Shown here piece after piece: positions 28,731 through 35,881 of a stretch of 64,000 nt of DNA (the first letter of the stretch is position 1; each line of letters begins with the position of its first letter). The stretch covers positions 10,800 through 74,799 of the forward strand of contig JBAXTB010000001.1 in assembly GCA_037130425.1 (NCBI GenBank). Reading direction: 5' to 3'. The position numbers were made by a program, and so were the translations under genes. The notes under the pieces are model-generated. The model made no database searches, was not told where the DNA came from, and saw only the letters and a list, made by a program, of their open reading frames with translations. Origin of the DNA: M3007 sp037130425 (lineage in GTDB: Bacteria > Bacteroidota > Bacteroidia > Chitinophagales > Saprospiraceae).

Positions 28731-29045
28731 ATGAACGCTGACGCTATCAAAAAACGATTAGAAGAATACTACCGAACGGCTACACCTGAAAAAATGATTG
28801 CTGAATTCGAGGCAATGGGTGTAGAGTTTGTGGATATTCAGGAGCCTTTTGAGGTCAAATATGATTTCGAATCTACGGCTAACGTTATGTTTAATAACGA
28901 GTCGCGCTCTTGGTTTGATAACTTATCCATTAAGCAAACAGAAGAAGCTTATTCGATGACTACACAGACAAAAGTTGCAGGTCACACCAATCAATCTTCA
29001 GGTCAACAGGTCCAAGAAGATTTTCAATGCGCAATGGCCGCCTAA
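28731..29045 (+). CDS. Candidate antitoxin of the toxin-antitoxin-chaperone operon, CmdA-like
   Basis: A 104-residue acidic protein starting at ATG 28731 (MNADAIKKRLEEYYRTATP), 19 bases after the toxin stop; an in-frame upstream start at 28689 would overlap the toxin and is less likely. The first ~35 residues look helical (EKMIAEFEAMGVEFVDI); the C-terminal ~45 are polar, low in structure and rich in Gln, Ser and Thr, ending QCAMAA. No helix-turn-helix or other DNA-binding motif is seen, unlike HigA-type chaperone-dependent antitoxins. Position between an ART-like toxin and a SecB-like protein makes it the likely antitoxin, with the flexible tail the likely chaperone-binding (chaperone-addiction) part. 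Function is inference; the ORF itself is well placed and intact. Confidence 0.6.
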   Translation: MNADAIKKRLEEYYRTATPEKMIAEFEAMGVEFVDIQEPFEVKYDFESTANVMFNNESRSWFDNLSIKQTEEAYSMTTQTKVAGHTNQSSGQQVQEDFQCAMAA

Positions 29046-29050
29046 CCTAT

Positions 29051-29467
29051 ATGCAATTTAAATTAGCACACACAGAAGTCCTTTACCTCCAATTTGAAAA
29101 AATAAATCATAGTGAGGTAGAGGCCGATAAGGGAGGCGGTTTGGATGATCCATACAAACTGAAGTTAAGTGTTTTCCCTGACTCGAAGCATCCTGATATG
29201 TTTGGAGTGCTTTTTGATATAGAACTGACACACCAGGATAGTTTTAAGATTAAATTGCACTATTTAGCATGGTTTGATGGTCCTAAGCCATTCCTCCAAG
29301 AAGATATTGAATCTCCTTTTGCGCTAATTAATGCCCCTGCTATTGCCTTTCCATACTTACGCAGCTTTATATCGCTGCTTACCCTTAATGCTGGCTGCCC
29401 ACCTGCATTTCTTCCCCCTATTAATTTTTTAAAAATGTATGAAGAGGCTAAAAGTGAAAAGCAATAG
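29051..29467 (+). CDS. SecB-like chaperone, CmdC-like
   Basis: A 138-residue protein from ATG 29051, 5 bases after the antitoxin stop. An in-frame ATG at 29027 would add 8 residues and overlap the antitoxin by 19 bases; both are possible. The C-terminal half carries the SecB hallmark: a PYLRSFISLLTLNAGCPP segment followed by FLPPINF, corresponding to the SecB ISxLxxRxGFPxLxLxPVNF region. The N-terminal half is beta-strand rich (FKIKLHYLAWF). SecB-like proteins encoded next to toxin-antitoxin pairs (Rv1957 in M. tuberculosis, CmdC in CmdTAC) hold the antitoxin folded and stable, so loss of chaperone frees the toxin. It is the last gene before a strong terminator. General export SecB function is less likely given the context. 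Confidence 0.75.
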   Translation: MQFKLAHTEVLYLQFEKINHSEVEADKGGGLDDPYKLKLSVFPDSKHPDMFGVLFDIELTHQDSFKIKLHYLAWFDGPKPFLQEDIESPFALINAPAIAFPYLRSFISLLTLNAGCPPAFLPPINFLKMYEEAKSEKQ

Positions 29468-29520
29468 CCAAATGCTTGGGTAGAAGCTTTATAAATAATG
29501 GCATACCCCACCTTGACGAA

Positions 29521-29568
29521 AAACAAAAGGCTAAATGTCTGATTTGAGGACGTTTAGCCTTTTGTTTT
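29521..29568 (+). terminator. Strong hairpin after the toxin-antitoxin-chaperone operon
   Basis: Arms 29521-29539 and 29549-29567 form a 19-bp stem (one G-T pair) around a 9-base loop; its base is an A-run paired with a T-run ending TTTTGTTTT. It begins 53 bases after the SecB-like stop and could act in both directions. Confidence 0.8.
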
Positions 29569-29734
29569 AGAAAATCCCCGACCTATTAAATGTGTATGTG
29601 TTTCCAAGGTGTACTCAAAGGCAGTGCAGGGCATTCACATTTTGCAGGAAACCAAAGCAGAACTTAAAAATCTTGAAAGGCAATTTAGGCCACCTCAAAG
29701 CCTGTCCGCCTGGGAACTATACCCAAATCTGTAC

Positions 29735-29790
29735 CTAAAAACAAAAAAGGCCAACATTCTGTCCTCCAGAATTTTGACCTTTAATTTTTT
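29735..29790 (-). terminator. Rho-independent terminator after tRNA-Asp
   Basis: Read on the minus strand, AAAGGTCAAAATTCTG and CAGAATGTTGGCCTTT pair through a GAGGA loop (two mismatches) and are followed by TTTTTTGTTTTT. It lies directly past the 3' end of the tRNA gene. Confidence 0.65.
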
Positions 29791-29791
29791 G

Positions 29792-29865
29792 CGGACTGGA
29801 CGGGACTCGAACCCGCGACCTCCGCCGTGACAGGGCGGCATTCTAACCAGCTGAACTACCGATCC
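29792..29865 (-). tRNA. tRNA-Asp (GTC) with mismatched acceptor stem
   Basis: The minus strand folds as a tRNA: 5' acceptor GGATCGG, D-arm region GTTCAGCTGGTTAGAA, anticodon stem-loop CCGCC-CTGTCAC-GGCGG with anticodon GTC, T-arm CGGG-TTCGAGT-CCCG, 3' acceptor CCAGTCC and discriminator G, as in tRNA-Asp. CCA is not encoded. The acceptor strands do not match: positions 4 and 5 are T, C while 69 and 68 are G, A, giving a T-G wobble and a C-A mismatch. Each strand would pair perfectly with a different partner (CCGATCC or GGACTGG). Flanks differ sharply in base composition. The gene may be a hybrid of two tRNA-Asp genes (see findings). Confidence 0.92.
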
Positions 29866-30062
29866 ATTGGTAATCTTTGTTCAGGGATGGCAAAAGTATC
29901 TATTTTTTTATTCACTCCAACTTCTTAAGCTAAAAAAAAGTTTACTTAACCCTTTCTGCTTCATAAACAGATAGATTCATTTTTCCAGTGTTCTAAACAA
30001 TCACCGTTGATAAATAAGAAACGAATCCCAAAATCTCTAAAAACAAAAGCCTAAATGAAGTT

Positions 30063-30070
30063 TACCTTTG
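30063..30070 (+). promoter_or_regulatory. Candidate -7 promoter box (TACCTTTG) for thyA-folA
   Basis: TACCTTTG fits TAnnTTTG and lies 19 bases upstream of the thyA ATG. The -33 element is not evident, so this is a tentative call. Confidence 0.4.
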
Positions 30071-30089
30071 CTCTGCCAAACATAATTCT

Positions 30090-30884
30090 ATGCAGCAGTA
30101 TCAATCCTTATTAGCTCATATTTTGAAAAATGGAGCCCAAAAGCACGATCGCACCGGGACTGGAACAATCAGTTGCTTCGGGTATCAAATGCGTTTCGAT
30201 TTAAATGATGGATTTCCTTTAATAACTACCAAAAAGGTTCACCTTCGATCAATTATTCATGAATTACTTTGGTTTTTAAAAGGGGATACTAACATAGAGT
30301 ATCTCAAACAAAATGGAGTTAGTATTTGGGATGAATGGGCCGATGAAAACGGAAATTTAGGTCCTGTTTACGGACATCAATGGCGATCATGGCCAGGAAA
30401 AAATGGAGAAACTATCGACCAGATAAGCAAGCTCATTCATATGATTCGGACGAATCCAGATTCTCGCCGACTCATTGTGAGCGCTTGGAATGTAGCCGAT
30501 GTTGATCAAATGGCACTTCCTCCTTGTCATTGCTTTTTTCAATTTTATGTGGCTGAAGGGAAATTGAGTTGCCAACTTTATCAGCGAAGCGCAGATACTT
30601 TTCTTGGTGTTCCTTTCAATATTGCCTCTTATGCCTTGTTAACATTGATGGTAGCTCAAGTTTGCGGTTTAAAACCCGGTGAGTTTGTTCATTCTTTTGG
30701 TGATGTTCACTTATATAACAATCACGTTGATCAAGCTCGATTACAACTTAGTAGAGAACCTCGCCCTCTACCTGTTATGAAACTAAATCCTGAAGTAAAA
30801 GAATTGTTCGATTTTACTTTTGAAGATTTTACATTAGAAGGCTACGATCCTCATCCTGCCATTAAAGCTGCTGTTGCCATATGA
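30090..30884 (+). CDS. thyA: Thymidylate synthase
   Basis: Makes dTMP from dUMP with methylene-tetrahydrofolate in the cytoplasm. The 264-residue length equals E. coli ThyA. Visible features are the folate/phosphate-binding start HDRTGTGT, GPVYGHQWR, the nucleophile C146 in LPPCHCFFQF, QRSADTFLGVPFNI with the dUMP-binding Arg/Ser/Asp, and the late GDVHLYNNH segment. Its stop overlaps the start of the folA gene (ATGA at 30881-30884), the common thyA-folA pair in which DHFR recycles the dihydrofolate that ThyA makes. All catalytic residues are present. Confidence 0.98.
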   Translation: MQQYQSLLAHILKNGAQKHDRTGTGTISCFGYQMRFDLNDGFPLITTKKVHLRSIIHELLWFLKGDTNIEYLKQNGVSIWDEWADENGNLGPVYGHQWRSWPGKNGETIDQISKLIHMIRTNPDSRRLIVSAWNVADVDQMALPPCHCFFQFYVAEGKLSCQLYQRSADTFLGVPFNIASYALLTLMVAQVCGLKPGEFVHSFGDVHLYNNHVDQARLQLSREPRPLPVMKLNPEVKELFDFTFEDFTLEGYDPHPAIKAAVAI

Positions 30885-31369
30885 TAATTTCCATCGTAGT
30901 TGCAACAGGAAAAAATGGGGAAATTGGAAAAGACAATAGACTACTTTGGCATTTGCCAGCCGATTTAAAATATTTTAAAAATCTCACCACTGGGCATCCT
31001 ATAATCATGGGGCGTCATACATTCGAAAGCATTGGGAAAGCGCTGCCTAATCGACGAAACATTATCATCACCCGTCAAAACGATTATCAAGCTAATGGTG
31101 TTGATGTAGTTCATTCTCTCGAAGATGCTATCAATCTCGTAAAAGATCAACCCGAAATTATGGTGATTGGTGGAGCTGATGTGTATAATCAGGCACTTCC
31201 CATAGCAAATCGGATTTATATCACTCGCGTAGATATTGAACCAGAAGCTGATCGCTATTTCCCAGAGTTAGATCCTGACGATTGGAATATTCATGTCGAC
31301 ATTGCTTATCCTGCAGATGATTTGAATGTGTACTCACTTACTTTCCAAATGCTGGAAAGGAAACAATAA
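30881..31369 (+). CDS. folA: Dihydrofolate reductase
   Basis: Reduces dihydrofolate to tetrahydrofolate with NADPH. The 162-residue protein has the usual DHFR order: IVVATGKNGEIGKDNRLLWHLPADLKYF (shown in parts: start strand, then WHLPADLKYFK with the substrate Asp), MGRHTFESIGKALPNRRNII (NADPH site), and IMVIGGADVYNQAL. It starts inside the thyA stop codon region (ATGA), so translation is coupled. The following GMC oxidoreductase is close enough to be on the same transcript. Full-length and intact. Confidence 0.97.
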   Translation: MIISIVVATGKNGEIGKDNRLLWHLPADLKYFKNLTTGHPIIMGRHTFESIGKALPNRRNIIITRQNDYQANGVDVVHSLEDAINLVKDQPEIMVIGGADVYNQALPIANRIYITRVDIEPEADRYFPELDPDDWNIHVDIAYPADDLNVYSLTFQMLERKQ

Positions 31370-33329
31370 AATCTTGCTAAACGAAAAACAAAAGTCGCTG
31401 TTAATCGATGTTGTCGAAACGTTTGTTGAAGTTTCGTCAGAGAAACCAATTTTTAATCTCCCGGAAATAGCGAATCGGATTGCTTTGGTGCTTAATGAAA
31501 AATCACCCGAAGAACAAGCCGATTTCAAACAACTTTTAACACTTCTTGATTCATCGTTCCTTGGATTCACCTGGAATGGACCAATTCGTTCATTTTCACA
31601 ATTAAACAAATCACAACGAGAGGAATTATTTCAATCTTGGTCAAATTCAAAATTTACCTTAATCCGAAAAGGGTATCAAGCTTTAAAAAAACTCTGTTCA
31701 TTTATCGCATTTTCACAAACGGATGAATTAGGAAATAGCTTCTCAAAATCAATCACTCAGTATAAAGGATCACCTATATCAGAAAAAGGAATTCCTCCAA
31801 TTCAATCATTACAATTTCTCAATCCAAGTTCAAACATACGCTGTGAAGTTTTAATTATAGGATCTGGAGCTGGTGGTGGTGTTGCAGCTTCACGTTTCGC
31901 TAAAGCTGGAAATGAGGTTGTAATTGTTGAAAAAGGTCCTTGGATTCCCGAATCTGCTATGAGCAATCTTGAAGCGGAAATGGTGAGTCAACTGTATGAA
32001 GAACGAGGAGCTCTGAGTTCGGCAGATGGCGCCATGACTGTTTTTGCAGGTGCCTGTTTAGGTGGTGGGACAACCATAAATTGGCAAGCTTGTATCAAAA
32101 CACCCGAGTATGTTTTGGAAGAATGGGCGGAAGAAAGTGGAATTGAAGATTTTGTAAAACCGATTTATCAGAAACATCTACAACGTGTTTGGGATCGTAT
32201 TGGTGCTGGATCAGAAAAAATCATTCATAATAGAAATAACCAACATTTAATTTCGGGCAGTATCGCGCTTGGGCAAGAAGTCAATGAAATTGCCAAGAAT
32301 AGCTCTCATTGCAATCATGATGATGCATATCGCTGTGGTTGGTGCGGTTTCGGATGCAAACAAGGTAACAAACAAAGTAGTTTAAAAACATTCATCCAAG
32401 ACGCAACTGATCATGGTGCTAAAATTCTTGATCGAACATCTATTGATCGATTGATTTTCAATGGAAATAACATTCAAGGTGCAATTGGCATCCATACGGA
32501 TATAAATGGAAAACAAACCCATGTCCGAATTGAAGCAAAACGAGTTATTGTATCAGCCGGAAGTATTCATTCACCCGCACTTTTGCTCCGTAGTGGAATT
32601 CGTCACCCTCAACTCGGAAAAAATCTCTATTTGCATCCCGTTGTTCCTGTTTCTGCTATTTATAAGGAAACGATTGAAGCCTGGACTGGAGCTATGATGA
32701 CAAGTACAAATGACGAATACATTCGACTAAATGGTCGCTATGGCTACAAAATAGAAACACCGCCTCCTCATCCCGGTTTATTGGCTTTAGGGATGCCTTG
32801 GAAAAGTGCCAAGTCGTTTCAAGAACGTATGTCACAAATTCAAAATTTAGGCGTTTTTATTGTGTTGAGTCGCGATCAGTTTGGTGGTGAAATCAAACTA
32901 AGCAGAGATGGAAGACCAATCATACATTATGATCTGCATCCCAATGATCAAATAACATTGATGCATGGAATGATGAATGCAGCTCGAATTCATGCAGCAG
33001 CAGGTGCAATAGAAATCGCTTTACCTCATAATAATCCAACCTATCTTCCATCGGATATAGTTAAGAATGATGATAAATTTAATGCAATCGTTCAAGATAT
33101 GCGCTGGAAAAAAGGAGACTTTACACTATTCAGTGCACATCAAATGGGGACTTGTCGTATGGGGAATTCGTATGTAAACGATGTCGTAAACCCCGATGGA
33201 AAAGTATGGGGATTAAATGGATTGTATGTGATGGATGCAAGTGTTTTCCCCAGATGCAGCGGAGTAAACCCAATGATTAGTATTCTCGCACTGAGCGATT
33301 ACATGTGTAGTCGACTATTAGGAGATTAG
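31326..33329 (+). CDS. GMC-family FAD oxidoreductase, long-chain alcohol oxidase-like
   Basis: An FAD-dependent oxidoreductase of the glucose-methanol-choline family. After a ~160-residue helical N-terminal region comes the FAD Rossmann motif IIGSGAGGGVAASRFAKAG with VVIVEKG, then a cysteine-rich CGWCGFGCKQGNKQS segment, and near the C-terminus HQMGTCRMG and GLYVMDASVFPRCSGVNPM. The N-terminal extension and CGWCGFGCK segment recall plant and fungal long-chain fatty alcohol oxidases, so a long-chain alcohol is a fair substrate guess. The ATG at 31326 overlaps folA by 44 bases; a TTG at 31374 (5 bases after the folA stop) would remove the overlap and is a real alternative. It ends in a 4-base overlap with the convergent Nudix gene. 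Confidence 0.87.
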   Translation: MCTHLLSKCWKGNNKILLNEKQKSLLIDVVETFVEVSSEKPIFNLPEIANRIALVLNEKSPEEQADFKQLLTLLDSSFLGFTWNGPIRSFSQLNKSQREELFQSWSNSKFTLIRKGYQALKKLCSFIAFSQTDELGNSFSKSITQYKGSPISEKGIPPIQSLQFLNPSSNIRCEVLIIGSGAGGGVAASRFAKAGNEVVIVEKGPWIPESAMSNLEAEMVSQLYEERGALSSADGAMTVFAGACLGGGTTINWQACIKTPEYVLEEWAEESGIEDFVKPIYQKHLQRVWDRIGAGSEKIIHNRNNQHLISGSIALGQEVNEIAKNSSHCNHDDAYRCGWCGFGCKQGNKQSSLKTFIQDATDHGAKILDRTSIDRLIFNGNNIQGAIGIHTDINGKQTHVRIEAKRVIVSAGSIHSPALLLRSGIRHPQLGKNLYLHPVVPVSAIYKETIEAWTGAMMTSTNDEYIRLNGRYGYKIETPPPHPGLLALGMPWKSAKSFQERMSQIQNLGVFIVLSRDQFGGEIKLSRDGRPIIHYDLHPNDQITLMHGMMNAARIHAAAGAIEIALPHNNPTYLPSDIVKNDDKFNAIVQDMRWKKGDFTLFSAHQMGTCRMGNSYVNDVVNPDGKVWGLNGLYVMDASVFPRCSGVNPMISILALSDYMCSRLLGD

Positions 33330-34060
33330 AAAATATCGAATTTGTTTCCCTTTTCCTTTAATTGAAGATAATGTTCATTATCGAAACGATATAACATAGG
33401 TGCTTTCCCACTTTCTTCCCATGGACTATACGTTTCACCCGTTTCTATAATGACATCTTGACCCAATATTTTACGACGAAAATTGCGCTTATCTAACTCG
33501 TGACCAAGAACTGCTTCATACATTTCCTGAACATGTTTAATGGTGAATTTTTCAGGCAATAAGTCGAATCCTGCTAATTGTGTACTCATTTTAGCAAGCA
33601 AACGTCGATGAGCAGCGTCAACAATGTCATTATGATCGAATGCCAAGCTTGGAATAGATTTCAGTTCAAACCAATCGGCCGATTTATGTTCTTCGCTTGG
33701 CTCAAACTTTCTACATTGTTGAACATCAACAAAGCAATAATATCCAATGCTCACTACTCGACCTAATGGATGGCGAGAAGTATCAGTAAACGCTCTGATT
33801 TGTTTTTTATAAAAACGACCCGTTCCAGTAATTTGATGCACAATCTGATCGACCTTCTCTTGCATCGAATCGTTTGGATAAACTAATTCGGCTGGTAATG
33901 AATAAGTATTTTTAAATGGATCGCGAGTTCTTTTAACAAGCAATACATGGATCTTCTTATTCATTAATCCAAAGATGACACACGAAACTGAAAATGCCGA
34001 ACGAAAATAATGATTCAACTCATCTGTTGGAGCAAATCGATACGATGTCATTTTGTCCAT
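33326..34060 (-). CDS. Nudix-fold transcriptional regulator (NrtR-like) with degenerate Nudix box
   Basis: A 244-residue protein from ATG 34060 (MDKMTSYRF); a TTG ten codons upstream is a weaker start. The N-terminal ~150 residues have the Nudix fold (VSCVIFGLMNKKIHVLLVKR, LPAELVYPNDSMQEKVDQI). The Nudix box needs REUxEE, but here the position reads VDQIVHQITG, so the catalytic glutamates are gone. The C-terminal ~80 residues (FTIKHVQEMYEAVLGHELDKRNFRRKILG) form the winged-helix DNA-binding domain typical of NrtR regulators and relatives. This suggests a sensor of a nucleotide or sugar-nucleotide ligand that has lost hydrolase activity. NrtR classically controls NAD genes, but none is adjacent; target genes are unknown. 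Confidence 0.85.
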   Translation of the reverse strand: MDKMTSYRFAPTDELNHYFRSAFSVSCVIFGLMNKKIHVLLVKRTRDPFKNTYSLPAELVYPNDSMQEKVDQIVHQITGTGRFYKKQIRAFTDTSRHPLGRVVSIGYYCFVDVQQCRKFEPSEEHKSADWFELKSIPSLAFDHNDIVDAAHRRLLAKMSTQLAGFDLLPEKFTIKHVQEMYEAVLGHELDKRNFRRKILGQDVIIETGETYSPWEESGKAPMLYRFDNEHYLQLKEKGNKFDIF

Positions 34061-34251
34061 AAAACCTATATTTAAGTGTCGACATTGCAAATATACGCCA
34101 ACATTTTTAGCTACTCTACATCAATACTCGATATTATATTATCATATTAATAATAATCAATTTCATTCTTCCGATTTAACTTTTTATGAAAATGCAAAAG
34201 AAATTAAATGAAGTCTATTCAGGGCTTAACCAAAAATGATTAAACTAAATT

Positions 34252-34818
34252 TTATACAGAAATATTGGCCTTAAAAATTTTAATCGCAATGGCTAAGAGG
34301 ATGACTCCAAAAAACTTACGGATCACAAAGAGTCCACTTTTCCCGAGTTTTCGTTCAAGGAAATTGATGGATTTAAGGACAATATATACTGCAATTAAAT
34401 TGATTAATATTCCAATGAGAATATTGTATACACTAAAATTAGCTCTTAATGACATAACGGTTGTTAATGTTCCGGAGCCAGCAATGATTGGAAATGCAAT
34501 AGGTATAATACTTCCAGATTTTACTTCAGGATCTTGGCGAAATAACTCAATTCCCAAGACCATTTCCAAACCCATAATAAAGATAACAATCGAGCCAGCT
34601 ACGGCAAAAGAATTAATATCAACCCCTAGAATTTCGAGAAGTTTTGTCCCAAAAATGAGAAACAATATCATCAATATTCCAGATGCTAACGTGGCCTTAC
34701 CTGAATCGATTTCCCCCAAACGACTTTTCATAGAAATGAGAACGGGGACAGCGCCTACAACATCAATAATGGCAAAAAGAGTAACTGTAATGGTTATTAT
34801 TTCTTCCAAATTAAACAT
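34252..34818 (-). CDS. MarC-family integral membrane protein
   Basis: A 188-residue inner-membrane protein with about six hydrophobic helices. The start LEEIITITVTLFAIIDVVGAVPVLISM, and the segments GLEMVLGIELFRQ and PIAFPIIAGSGTLTTVMSL, match the MarC/UPF0056 family. Despite the historic name the family is not shown to give antibiotic resistance and its function is unknown. It is separated from the downstream glycosyltransferase by 46 bases and is on the same strand, upstream of neither an obvious partner nor a regulator. Confidence 0.9.
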   Translation of the reverse strand: MFNLEEIITITVTLFAIIDVVGAVPVLISMKSRLGEIDSGKATLASGILMILFLIFGTKLLEILGVDINSFAVAGSIVIFIMGLEMVLGIELFRQDPEVKSGSIIPIAFPIIAGSGTLTTVMSLRANFSVYNILIGILINLIAVYIVLKSINFLERKLGKSGLFVIRKFFGVILLAIAIKIFKANISV

Positions 34819-34864
34819 AGTCGATACGGATTGAGAATTACAAAAGTACCCAAATGAACAATGC

Positions 34865-35881
34865 TTAATGGATATCTAAATCAGTAAACGTCTTTTTCCC
34901 TTTGATAAAATAATCGGCTACAATCGAACCCATATAAACTCCGGTACTATTTCGGTTGCGTTCTAGTGCTTTTAATTTTCTCCTTTTTTGACTTATAGAT
35001 GGTAACTTTCTGTAAAAATGTAAGTGTGCTCGAATGATTGCATAGAAATGACTAAAACCATTAGTAAATAAAAATTTAAAGGCAGCGATACCATCCAAAG
35101 TCATTCGCATAAATAGACTTCGGAACAGGTATTTATCTTCAATATTTTTATAAATTAATTCAAGGTTATTTCTAAAATTGAGATAGGTCTTTCGCCAATT
35201 CGATTTTGAAAGTGTACCACCTCCTATATGGAAAACAACAGAAGAAGGTTCGACCATAATTTTATACCCTCTATTCTTCATCCGCCAGCACAAATCAATT
35301 TCTTCCATGTGAGCAAAAAACAACTCATCAAAACCTTCACACTCATGGAAAATTGAAGCCCTCACAAACATACAAGCTCCTGATGCCCAAAAAACTTCTC
35401 GTGCATCATCATATTGCCCTTGATCAATTTCGCATTCTTCGAAAATTCGTCCTCGACAAAATGGAAAACCCAAACGATCTAAATAACCTCCTGCTGCTCC
35501 TGCATATTCAAACTGATCTCGGTGTTTGAAAGCTCTAATTTTAGGTTGAATAGCAGCTATGAGTTGATCACGCTCAAAGCAATTTATAACTGGTTCTATC
35601 CATTGAGGTGTAACTTCGATATCGGAATTTAACAATACATAATAATCAGCATCAACTTGAGATAATGCCTCATTATATCCACCCGCATATCCATTATTAC
35701 TTGAATTTTCAATTATTGTAACACTTGGGAAAGCATTTCTTACAAATGAAACAGAATGATCAGTTGATGCATTATCGGCTACAACAATTTCTGCATTGGG
35801 AGAACATGCAATTACTTTAGGTAGAAACTGTTCCAACAGGTGCTTTCCATTCCAATTAAGAATAACAACTGCCGTTTTCAT
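34865..35881 (-). CDS. Family 2 glycosyltransferase
   Basis: A 338-residue GT-A-fold glycosyltransferase. It opens with VVILNWNGKHLLEQFLP, has NGYAGGYNEAL and the metal-binding segment YYVLLNSDIEV (DxD-like NSD), then FWASGACMFVRASIF and FAHMEEIDLCWRMKNRGY with the presumed catalytic ED/ID acidic pair. Like rhamnosyl- and galactofuranosyl-transferases of cell-surface glycan synthesis. Its ATG overlaps the stop of the acyltransferase (ATGA at 35878-35881), so it is the third gene of a coupled GWxTD-acyltransferase-GT operon, presumably serving envelope lipid or glycan assembly. The sugar donor is unknown. Confidence 0.9.
   Translation of the reverse strand: MKTAVVILNWNGKHLLEQFLPKVIACSPNAEIVVADNASTDHSVSFVRNAFPSVTIIENSSNNGYAGGYNEALSQVDADYYVLLNSDIEVTPQWIEPVINCFERDQLIAAIQPKIRAFKHRDQFEYAGAAGGYLDRLGFPFCRGRIFEECEIDQGQYDDAREVFWASGACMFVRASIFHECEGFDELFFAHMEEIDLCWRMKNRGYKIMVEPSSVVFHIGGGTLSKSNWRKTYLNFRNNLELIYKNIEDKYLFRSLFMRMTLDGIAAFKFLFTNGFSHFYAIIRAHLHFYRKLPSISQKRRKLKALERNRNSTGVYMGSIVADYFIKGKKTFTDLDIH

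Noticed and set aside
29051..29467. Housekeeping SecB for general export
   Set aside because: It is short, and is the third gene of a toxin operon, which fits a chaperone of a toxin-antitoxin-chaperone system better.
29470..29790. Attachment-site repeat (att) for an integrative element at tRNA-Asp
   Set aside because: No second copy of the tRNA 3' end and no integrase were found in the block; the tRNA mismatch is better read as a hybrid or chimera.
29609..29830. Small ORF before the tRNA
   Set aside because: It reads into the tRNA gene on the opposite strand and has no protein motif; composition is that of intergenic DNA.
34265..34834. 189-residue plus-strand ORF over marC
   Set aside because: It lies exactly opposite the MarC gene, which has clear membrane-family motifs; the plus-strand product has none.
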